DNA from: Proteles cristata cristata
Lineage: Eukaryota > Chordata > Mammalia > Carnivora > Hyaenidae
NCBI GenBank assembly: GCA_017311185.1
Contig: JAESUZ010004518.1
Location: 62,001-126,000, forward strand
Reading direction: 5' to 3'
DNA: 64,000 bases
The translations under genes and the position numbers were made by a program. Position 1 is the stretch's first letter. Every line of letters begins with the position of its first letter. The notes under the pieces were generated by a model. That model had not been told where the DNA came from. It worked only from the letters and a program-made list of their open reading frames with translations, and did no database searches. Shown piece after piece: positions 10,601-22,600 of the stretch.

Positions 10601-13600
10601 TTACACCTCTTAATTATACCCTATGAAAGCATTTAAAGGGTCATGAAGGAATTTTGTTTCTTAATTAGTATTTCTAAACCTTAACGAATTATAATTGGAC
10701 ATAATTTATTTGATGTTGGAAGCTGCAATGGAAAAATATGCAGGAAAATACATTTTGAGTGTTTATGTACACAGTTAATGCAAATGGTAATATGTCTGCA
10801 TACTATACTATTTTGTGCATTTTTCACTTAATATGTTTTAGGAATCTACCTTATTAATTTACATGTCTACATAAGTGTTCCATTTCATGTATGAGTCACA
10901 ATTTATAAAGCAGTGCTTTACTGATGGACATTTAGGTGGCTTTCATTCTTTTGCTACTATAGATAACACTACAGTGAATATTCTTATACATTGTATATAT
11001 ATACAATATATGTGTATGAATTTATTCATAGAAAAAACTTAAAGAAGTGTAACTGCAAAGTTGGGTGACATACAAATTTTGAACTGACCAATTTAATGAC
11101 TATCTCTTGCTTGATTTTAATAACTGCTAACCAAATATATTAAACTATTGACATCTGACATAACCGTTCCCACAAAACTTGCTAATTTTTAAAGGCACAT
11201 TATAAATACCATTAACAAGGGAATGCAACATTTGGGTGGGACCTTCAGAGACTACCCAGTCAAGTGTAGTGCTTTGAAGTATCTAAAGCAGAGGGACATG
11301 ACTATCTCTTTTTCATATTAATGTTAAAAAAATGAGCAGATCAGTCTAGATATCATTGCCATTCCTTGCTAAGTTGTGTTTCTGCCTAAATTAAATCCTC
11401 CAAGCAAAGCCCTTTCTCTATGGAGAAGGAATATTTTTATTAATCAGCATCTTGTTATTTTTTTAAAAAATCTTTAATGTTTATTTTTGAGAGAGAGAGA
11501 CAAAGCATGAGCGGGGAAGGACAGAGAGGGAGACACAGGATCCAAAGCATGCTCCAGGCTCCGAGCTGTATGCACAGAGCCCGTCGTGGGGCTAGAACCT
11601 ATGAAACTTGAGATCATGACGTGAGCCAAAGTCGGACACCTAACCGACTGAGTCACCCAGGCGCCCCAATCAGCAACTTCTTATTAACTTTGAAATGCTT
11701 ATTTGTGTATCTTCATATGACTAAGTAGACAACATTAATTAACAAGAACAAAATAGAATCTACACAGAAAATTAAGTTATGTAGTAAAATTTTATTTAAG
11801 CAATACTAAAAAAAACATGTATTCTGTATTTTATTAAGAGCTTCTGGTCACAGTCCTTCAACTAAGACTTGAACTGACAACACAGGCTGCTCAGCAGGCC
11901 TCGTGCAGGAGGAAGAATATGCTGCTTTCATTTGTCATGATGCCCGAGCCAAGGCCGGTCCCTTTGGCAGCCATCATGACATGTTCTCACAGAGACCTAG
12001 TGTACAGGCCCAGCACAGGCTCATAAATACTTGTTAAAACTGTAAAAATGGCTTGTGGTTTATGTTACTTTCTTTTTTTTTCTTTTCCAAGATGCCCAAA
12101 TCTAGTTTTCTTTCTTTCGGGATTTGCAAAGTTCTCATTTGTCAATTCACAAATGGATTGCAGCCCCAAGACTACAGTATGTTGGAATGATGTGACCATA
12201 AAGATGTTCATGGGGAAAGCAGAACTGTGTTGGAAATATCCTTTCTTTCTGCAATTTAACAAAAAGAAGCATTAACAAGTAACTTCTGGTTAATTTTTAA
12301 GTAGATGTTTACATGGCCTATTAAATGGCATTAATATACATTCAAGAAGTAAACATCAACACATTTCTAAATACGTACTGAATTGTTCTATTGTCTACAT
12401 GATGTGGGGATTCTAAAAAGGGAGAAATAGGTATTGGTTAGAAAACTAGAAGGTGATCCAAAAAGTATAGTTAAACAGAACCCTGAGGAGTAGTATTTGG
12501 AGAAAGACATGCTATCTACACTGTAAGCAAAGGTAACAAAACAGGAGGATTGTGTTAAGTAAAACCTCAGTATAATCATGGAAAATGGCATTGATAGAAA
12601 TGATTAGGACAAAATATTAACAACTTTGAAAGCTGTATAGGAGAACTCAAATGTAGTACTGATACTTAAAAGAACAACACATAAAAGAGCTAAGTTTTTG
12701 ATCTACATATGTGCTGAGCTACATTTATAATCAAAAGGCTGGCATTAATTATAAAATAATTCTAATACTGAATCAATTTAGATTTATTACTGAGACCTTC
12801 TTCCTTAGTATTTACAGTATTTTCAAGAGAAAGAAAAAGCCATCCGCTCCATCACTGACATCAGAGAGTCCACGGCGATTAAATACAAGAGGCCAACACT
12901 CCCCCTGCTTAAACAATCCTTATCGCTGCCCTCCTTGCACCCTGGTACGTTTTCATGGAAGAACTAAAAACCGTATATTAGTAAATACTATTCTTTTCAG
13001 CTATCTTAAGGATTTCCCTTTGATAAAAGTGCATCCGGGATCTTTATATGAGGGAAAGTAAATCAATCTTAAAGTGAGTAAGAGGGGAAACATCTGCTAT
13101 ATTTATAAACTAGAAATGTTATTTCATTTGCTATTAGGCAACTGGGGACTTTTTTTTTACTGTTTTAAATATAATAGAAAAAAAATCTGCCAGCTAAGAG
13201 GAGATTCCAAAATCTCAAACCAATATTAAGGGGCAAAATATTAGATGGGAGAAGCAGATTTTGATTTAACAGGGTTTTAATTCACTGGAGGAAGAGAAAG
13301 GAGGTGCCAAAAACATAAAATCAGAAAGACCTGGGTTCCAAGTTTAGTTCTGTCACTAACAGGTATGTCTATACATTTATTTTCATGGGACAATTGCTTA
13401 ATTTCTTTACAGTATGTACATTAGGGCCAGCAATTTCTAATATAGTTGCTGTAAGAATTAATTTATAAAATAGCTATAGTATTTATTTAAATGCTAAGTC
13501 TATAAGAGTACACGTAAAGTAGTGCATTAGAACCTCAACCTAAAAAAGTTCCAAGGTTCTTGGTTTTATGTGCTCACTCTGAGGAACAAAAGAGAAAAAA

Positions 13601-16600
13601 GAAATAAGGCTCATGCCAGAGTTAACTGGATCAAAATGCAGTTTATGCCTGAAAACTTCCTAATAGAAAACTACCTCAATACATCCTAAGCAGGAGATAC
13701 TGGTAGTCTGAACATATGAAACTACTAATATTTGATCACTTTTGTTGTACAAAATGTAATTCTGCCCTCCGACTAGAAATCAGCTTTCCCTCTTCTATAT
13801 ATGCACTGTAGGACTATATATTAAATAAATATATATGCCTATACCAGAATTCTGCCCAAAGATATGTTTTCTAAACCAACAACCATCATACAACTTTTAA
13901 GGTCAGTATCCTACCCCAAAGGTGACACTTCCCTTGGTTCACAAAATGATTTTAAGTGTTCATTAGCTTGCTCTTAAATACTCTGTCTTTGGCACAGAAA
14001 TAGGAAGGAAGAGGAAAAAAAAGGAAAAGGAAACTAATTTGCTGAACACTGATTTTGTGTTAGGCATAGTAGTAGTGAATTTTCAAATCTTTTCCCCTTT
14101 AATAATTAAAATCACAATGAAAGGTATGATTAATTTCATTTTAGAAAGAGGCAAAACTATGTGTAGCAACATGGATGGACCTTGAGGGTGTTATGCTGAG
14201 CGAAATAAGTCAGGCAGAGAAGGACAAATATCATATGTGTGCACGTATAGGAGGATTAGGAGGAACTTAACAGAGAACCAAGGGGGAGAAGAAGGGCGGA
14301 AATGGTGGGGGAAAGGGAGAGGCAAACCATGAGAGACTCTTGAATGCTGACAAAAACTGAGGACTGGTGGATGTGGGGGGAGGAGGGGTGGGCATGGAGG
14401 AGGACACTTGTGGGGATGAGCACTGGGTGTTATGTGGAAACTAATTTGACAATAAACTATTTGTAAAAAAAAAAAAGGCAAAACTTACGTGGGGAGAAGC
14501 TGTGTAACAGTTGAGTTTGCGGTTAAGCAAGGGGTAGGAACTAATAACCAATACAATTTGACTTCAAAATACATTGTATTTTCTAAATCCGGTGTGTTTG
14601 AGACTCCTGGCTGGTGTTTAAATTCACTAGTATAATTAGAGTAGTATTAGCCTAAGGCAAATACATCTAAGTAGCTGTTGTTGCTTATATTATTCTACTC
14701 TGGAAATACAGAGCATTTCTAAAAGAAAAGAAGATATTTATAATCGTGTTCCATGAAATTTTACTTACAAAAAAAACTCAAATTGGTTTGTCTATTAAAG
14801 CCATCACATAGACCATAAGACAAAGTCAGGGTAAAATATACGAGATGATGACACTAAAGAGGTCAGTGTTAAAATGATCATATTCATCAATATTCTTCAA
14901 GAGAAAAATAACAGCAATACCTGCAGGTAATATAAAACTAAAAGTTTTAGGGGATGCCTGGGTGGCTCAGTCGGTTAAGCGTCCGACTTCGGCTCAGGTC
15001 ATGATCTCACAGTTCATGGGTTCAAGCCTCACACTGGGCTCTGTGCTGACAGCTAGCTCAGAGCCTGGAGCCTGTTTCAGATTCTGTACCTCCCTTTCTC
15101 TTTGACCTTCCTCTACTCACGCTCTCTCTCTCTCTCTAAGAAATAAATAAAAAACATTAAAAAATAAATAAAACAAAAAGGTTTTGTTTGTTTGATTGAT
15201 TGATTTGAGGGAGAAAGAGGGTCAAGGAGGGGCGGGGAATGGGGGAGCGACAAAGGTTCTGAAGCGGGAGATCATGACCTGCACTGAAGTCAGACACTCA
15301 ACCGAATGAGCCACTGAACCAGGTACCCTTAAAGCTAAAAGTTTTAAAATAGGAGGAAAGAGGGGCGCCTGGGTGGCTTAGTCGGTTAAGCGGTCTGACT
15401 TTGGCTCATGTCATGATCACACGGTTCGTGGGTTCAAGCCCCATGTCAGGCTCTGTGCTGACAGCTCAGAGCCTAGAGCCTTCAGATTCTGTGTCTCCCT
15501 CTCTCTCTGACCCTCCCCTGCTCACATTGTCTCTCTCTCTCTCTCTCTCTCAGAAGTAAATAAAAAACATTAAAAACATTAAAAAATAAAATAAAATAAA
15601 ATAGGAAAGAAACCGATAATAACTGGTGCTAGCGCTACAGTGGTCACGTAGAAAACTTTTGGATGTTATTCAACTCACGTAAACTAACCTAAAATGGTTT
15701 GGGGAAATTGAGACTGAAAATTTAAAAGTCAATGAAGTAATGGTGTGTTATGCAATAGAAATCAGAGCTCAGAGAATGACTTTCATCCTATCAGTTAAAT
15801 ATTCTGAAATGTGTGGGGGCGCCTGGGTGGCTCAGTTCGTTAAGGGCCTGACTCCTGATCTCAACTTAGGTCATGATCTCATGGTTCACTGATGAGATCG
15901 AGCCCCATGTCATGCTCTGTGCTGACAGCAGGGAGCCTGCTTGGGATTCTCTTTCTGTCCTTCCCTTCCTTGCACACATGCTCTCTCTAAAAAAGATAAA
16001 CATTAAAAAAAATATATTTTGAAATGTTGGTACAGTTTACTACCATAGATTATGCTGAGATAAAAGAAATACTGTTAAGAATAATTTTTGGAAAAAATGT
16101 GAGATGTAAATTATGGTTTTAAATACCCTTCTATTTGAAAGTAAGGGTGACATTTTGTCAACAATAAAAGTAAATGCCTGCAATTTTAAAAATTATCTTT
16201 TATTAACTGACACTGGCATTACTAGAGACTAGTGTTGTCAGATCTATTCCATGAAAGTACAGACCTATGGTACTGATTTATTCAAGGATAGTAGATATCA
16301 CTTCCCTTTTTTTTCCTTTAGTCAACTGTAATATTAAAAAGAAACAACCCAAATCCCCTCTTTACAGTTTTCTGTGATTCCACTGCTATTGAGATTCTGT
16401 GCCTCAGTGCCTGCTCTCTACAGTAACACTGTCTATGTTGAGGGCAGAGGTCAGGTCCTAAGGAAATAAAGCAAGAAAAATGAAATCTTGCTCATACAGT
16501 GGGCCGCTGACCAACATTTCCTGTAATAGACCAGGCTCACCTCCCGGCTAATCTTGAATAACAGTGAAGGGCAAAGAAAGGGAGGGGAAAAAAGAAAATA

Positions 16601-19600
16601 ACACCACACACGAAAAGCACAGAAATTCTTAGTCATAAAATATATAAGGTTAATAGTAACATAATTAAATGCTTTGTCATTTCTCAAAAAACTAAAGACA
16701 ATTACCATTAAAACATCAACAAAAAGGATTCAACATTTTTTGTGGGCTCAAATAGAATTTAAAGATCCTATGTTTTAGGACCATCACTGTGAGGCATGGA
16801 CATGAGAAGGAGTGCGGTTCTTATTTGTGAAAGGAGAGTTCAAAGCTGGGTAACGTTAACATCCCACCTGCGCTGGGTGGCACTTCCGCTGGCGTGTTGG
16901 CAGGAGCGTGTGCCCCAGGGGGGATCTGGACCCCCGTGAAGCTGCCAGCCGGCATGCTGCCTGGGTCATAGGTTGAAGATGACGGCGGGGGTGGCTGGGT
17001 AGGCAGGGGTGTGGCTCCACCATCTTCTGTTTCTTCAACATCTATTATATAATATATATATGTAAAGTGAAATCAGGTATTTTGAAATAAATATGCCAAA
17101 TATTCTTATTTTGCTACACAGATACGACAGACCTTCAAATGTAATTCTATTTAATGCAGTTGACAAGCAGGTTTTATCTCTGAAAATACTAGTTTTAACG
17201 GTTTTCTTTTTTGAAACACTTAACTGTGCCTGACAGTATGATTGTCACTGCTTTTAAGTTAATACTTTTTACAATTATATAAAATCTTTGCATACAGTAT
17301 CTTTCTCTTAAAAATAAACTTTCTTTAAACTCACTCTTTAAACTTATGAAAAACAGGATACATTTGTTAAAATGTGTCACATTTAATGCTATCCATAAGA
17401 ACTTTATTTTTCTGACAGTGGCCTTTTACTTAGTATTTGTTGTTTAAACTAGCCATAAAATGATTACCTGTGTGTTTGTTGTTCGAGTATTAGGTTAATC
17501 AACAAAAAACAAAGGAATGAAATGTCACATTGAGCTACCTGCACAGAAAGGAGTAGTAAGAGGCTGGTGTTGAGAAGTTTTGAGATACAGACTTAAAATA
17601 TACTATATTATTAGCTGAAATTGATAACTACCTTGGGAAAATTAAATGTTGATAGTCTATTTGATACTAACTGACAATTAGTGAGGCACCTGAATGGCTA
17701 AGTTAAGTGTCCGACTTATGAGGTCATGATCTCACAGCTCATGGGTTTGAGCCCCACATCAGGCTCTCTGTTGTCAACACAGAGCCTGCTTCAGATTCTC
17801 TGTCTTCTTCTCTTTCTCCCCCTCCTACTGCCCAAACATGAAAAAAAAAAAAAAAATGACAATAAGCCACTTTTGGGAATCTTAGTAATTTGAAATGCAA
17901 GCTAGAGCAACAGATATCTGAAATCAATTTATTTCCTATCAACTTTTTAAATAACTTTTTTGTCTGATCATAACCACATTATATATCCAATGTAGATAAT
18001 TTTAAGTAACCAAAAACCTACCCACTCTGAGATACATGTTACTGCGTAACTGTGCAGATGATTCATACTTTATATACACTAAAATAGTTTTCTCTATTAG
18101 AGAACTGTAACATTTATTCATCCTACCTGAAGACGGGAAGGAACCCCTCCATCCAATGTTTAAAGGCCCTAGAAAGTGACAAAGCTGGTAGAAACTAAAG
18201 TGAGGATGGCCCCTGGGAGAGGAAATCTCACCAGGCAAGATCTGCTCTCATGCGGCTTTCCACCTGCAGGCACTCAACAGTCTGAGCAAAAGAAAGAGCT
18301 GGAAAGAAGCGAGCCTTGAAATGTGTGCATGAACCCCAACTAAATACTGTACAACCCGGAATTATGTGTGCATAGTCCGGAAAGACTCTCCAGGGTTCTG
18401 GTAAAAGAAACAGCCTTTAAGTTGAAAGTAAGAAGGATCGTGTTTGAGTTCAGGCAAGTTAACTGCCCATTAGAACAATAAGCAAGAACTTGCAGGGGAA
18501 GATAATAAAATGCAAAGGAGCTACATGACGTGATCAACAATAAAAATTAATAGAAATATGAGGGGGAGGGTGGAAGAAAATGTGACCAGAGTCAGGTGAA
18601 AAAGAGAGTACATAGAAATAGACCCACAAATGACCTAGATATAAAAATTAGTAAAATAATAATAATAATATTAAAGCAGGTACTATAAATATGTTCAAAA
18701 TCACAGAAAAAAAATGTAGTCACAATGAACGAAAGAAGAAAACTCACCAGAGAAAAGAAACTGTAAGAGGGACAAAAACAGATGGGACTAATGGTAACAG
18801 AGAATAAATGGTAAAAATAATAGGCTTAAATCCAGCTACAGCAATAATTACATTAAATTAAATGAACCAAACATTATTTTGAGCACTGATGGTGACAGAC
18901 AAAAAACACAACAACAACAACAGCAAAAGAAGAAAAATGAAGGGGGCCCCTGGGTGTCTCAGTCACTTAAGTGCCCGACATCCTGGTTCAGTTCAGGTCA
19001 CGATCTCATTGTTTGTGAGTTCGAGGCCTGAGTTGTGTTCTGCGCTATCAGTGTAGCGTCCACTCCGGATTCTCTCTTTCCCTCTTTCTCTGCCCCTCCC
19101 CTTCTCTCTCTCTCAAAATAAATTAAAAAAAAAATTAAAAACGAACAAACAAAATCCTATACGCTTTAATTTCAGATATGTTTATATTAAAAGAATGAAA
19201 ATAGATAGACAATGTAAATAAATACAAAGCAGATAAAAGCTGAAGTGGCTAAATTCAATAATAGACAAAACAGAATTCAATTCAAGGAATATTAGCAGAG
19301 ATACAAGGAGATGTTCCATAATGATAAAAAAGTCAAGTCATTAAAAATAATTAAACAATTATAAATGTGTACGTACTTAATAAAAATGAAACAAAAGCTG
19401 ACAGAACTAGTAATATCCCCACAGTTGAAATTTTAATAAGCTTCTATGACTCCCGTTCATGGGACACCGCAATAAACAAATGCGGAATATATTCTTTTCA
19501 ACTACACGTAGCATATTCACCAAGACAAATCATATTCTGGACCACGAAATAAATCTTAATAAACTCTGATATACTGAAATCTTGCAAAGTATGTTCCCTG

Positions 19601-22600
19601 ACCAAAAGAGAATTGAATTAGAAATCAATAAGAAAAGTCTCAAATATTTTTAAACATTGTATTTCTAAATAATCCATCTCTCAAAGAAGATATCACAAAG
19701 GAAATAAACATTTTGAATTAAATGGTATCAAAATATGTGAAATGCCATTAAATCAGTCCCCAGAGGGAAGAAAACTGGTGCTTTAAATGCTTATTTTAAT
19801 GAAGAAGAAAGACTTGAAATAAAAGTCTACATTTTCTCTTAGAAAGCTACAAAATAAAAACTAAAAGAAAATCAAACCTCAAGTACAAAGAAGGAAAAAA
19901 TAATATAAGAGCAAACATAAAGGAAACAAAATAAAGATATTATTAAAACAATAAAAAAAACTAAAAAATAACCAGATTAGGAAAAGGAGAAATGGATATT
20001 ATAAATATTAGTAATTAAAGAGGCACTATCAACACATTCTTCAGATATTAAAAGGATAAGGAGGACAGAAAGGAAATATAAAGCCAACGAATTACACAAC
20101 CTAAGGGAAATGTCATTATCCTTTCAATATCTGTACGATTATCATTATGAAACAGACACAAATTACCAAAACTTACCCAAGAAGAAATGACCTGAATAGT
20201 TCTATATCTATTGAAGAAACTGAGCTCATAGCAAAGAAAGTTCTATACAGAAAATGCCTAGCCTAGATAAAGTGGCAAATTCTATCAAACATTTAAGTAA
20301 GACATAATATCAATCTTCTGCAAAAACATTCAGGAAACAGGAAAAGCAATCAGTCAACTTATTTTATGAGGCTAGTATAACTCCAATAGCAAAACCTCAT
20401 AAACTTTAACACATATACAATGATTCTTAGTGTGAGGACCAAACCCAGCCATGTATTATAAGGATATTACACCATCACGACCAAATGGAGTTTATCAAGG
20501 AGTGCAGAACTGATTTATCATTTGAAAATCAATCAGTGTCACACATATTGACAGAATAAAAAAGAAAAACTATATGGTAATTTCAACAAATGCGTAAAAA
20601 GCATTTGATAAAGTTTAATCTCCATTTAAGACAAGTTTTCAGTTCCCAAGGTGGGGTGGGGAGGGTTGGGGCATGGGGAATTCCTTAGATGAGAAAGGGC
20701 CATAAACAAAACAAAACAAAACCACGCACAGAAATATCACTGCTTTGCAACAGACAAGAAAAAGAAAGAAAAGACATGAAGACTGGAAAGAAAGAAGCAA
20801 AGCTGTCTATCCCTACAGATAACATAATTACCTATGCAGAAACTCCCAAGGAATCTACAAAGCAACCACAAGAATAGGTAAATTTAGCAAGGTTGCGTGA
20901 TACAACATCATTATACAAAAATCAATTGTATTTCAAATTAGAAGTAAACAAGGGAATGAAAAAACAAATTTCTTGGAAATTAACCAAAGAGTTACAAAAT
21001 CTATATTCCGAAAAAATACAAAATACTGCTGATAGAAATTAATGCAGGCTTAATAAATGGAAAGTTGTATCATATTCATGTAATTAAAGACTCAACTTTG
21101 TTAAAGTATCTACATTGATCTATAAATTCAATGTAGCATCAATCCTAATTCTAGCAGGCTGTTTTTTTTAACAGAAACTGAAAAACCTACTTTAAAATTT
21201 ATGCGGAAACTCAAAGGACACAGGACAGCTAATAATATTTTGATAAAGAGAAGAGTTGGATGATTTATGCCATCTGACCTCAAGATCTACTGTAAAAAGA
21301 CAGAAGGCAGTGTGCTATTAGTATAAAAAAATATATACCAATGTAATTAAACAGAGTCTAGAAATAGAATCACACGAAGTTAACTGAATTTTTGACAACC
21401 TGTAACAAGTGGTGATGAAATAACAGAATACCCTGGAGGGGGAAAAGAATCCTAAATCCCTACCTCACACCATATACACAAAAAAATTTAAGGTCTCTCA
21501 CAAGCCTAAAAGTAAAAGCTCAAACTATAAATCTTCAAGATTAAATACATACAATAGAATTTTTGAGGTAGAAATAAAGACTTCGCAGGACACAAGACAC
21601 AGCCATACATTTTTTTAAAATTATAAATTATATTTCATCAGGATGAAAGTTTCCTGGTAATTAAGACAGTTAAAAGAACAAGGTAAGCAACAGACTGGGA
21701 GTAGATACTGGTAAAACATGTATGTCACAAAGAACTTCTGTTCATTATTTATAAAACAAATCAATAATAAAATGACAGAGAATCCATTAAAAACAGGTAA
21801 GTATACTAATGTTCACAGTGTTATTCACAATAACCAAAATATGGTAAAAGCACAACATACTCCAAAAGATGAGTAAATACAATGTGTACGTGGACACAAT
21901 GGAGTATTATTCAGCCTTTGGAATGAAATTTTCAAACATCCTATTACATGGATGAACCCTGAATACATTACAACAAACCAAATAAGCCGGTCACAAAAGT
22001 CTAGGATTCCACATGTATGAGGTACCTAGGGTGGTTGAATTCACAGAGACAGAACACAGAATGGTGGTGACCTGGGGCTGGGGACCCACAGAAGAAAGGG
22101 GACTTACAGTTTAATGGTATAGAGTTTCAATTTAAGAAGACGAAAAATGTTTTGGAGATACACGGTGATGATAAACTGAAGAATATGAATGTATTTAATG
22201 CCACTGAACTGCACAATTAAAGACTTAAAATGGTAAATTTTATGTATATTTTGCCACAACAAAAAAGAATGGGCAAAAGATTCAGACAGATACTTCATCA
22301 AAAAAATACAGAAAAAGCTAATAAACACATTTAACAGAGTTCAATATCATTTAGTCATTGGGAAAATGCAAATTAAACCACAATGAAAAACCAGTATACA
22401 TGGGTCAGAATGGCTAAATTTAAAAATACTAATAATACCAAGTGTTAGTTAGCAATGACACAGAACGACAGAAACTCTAATACATGGCTGATGAAGTGTA
22501 AACAGTACAACGGCCTTACAAAATGGCTTGGGAATTCCTTAAAAATTAACCATATATAACCTAGCAATTCTGCTCTTGCTACTGGCCCAGAGCAATGCGA

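Larger units (their letters stand above)
10567..16867 (-). other. VTA1: VTA1 intron 6 (6.3 kb)
   Basis: Phase 1. It contains L1 pieces, MIRs and a tight SINE cluster at 14950-16014. No feature was recognised in 11100-11440, 11680-13310 (faint L2-like words near 12895-12930), 13500-14040, 14510-14935 or 16030-16867. Confidence 0.9.

Noticed and set aside
14955..15030. tRNA-like heads with A and B boxes in the SINE copies
   Set aside because: They are tRNA-Lys-derived SINE promoters, lacking an intact cloverleaf and 3' end. None is a real tRNA gene.
16856..17041. 61-codon minus-strand open frame starting MLKKQK
   Set aside because: It is a wrong-frame reading of VTA1 exon 6 running through its donor site. 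The other frame gives the conserved VTA1 linker.
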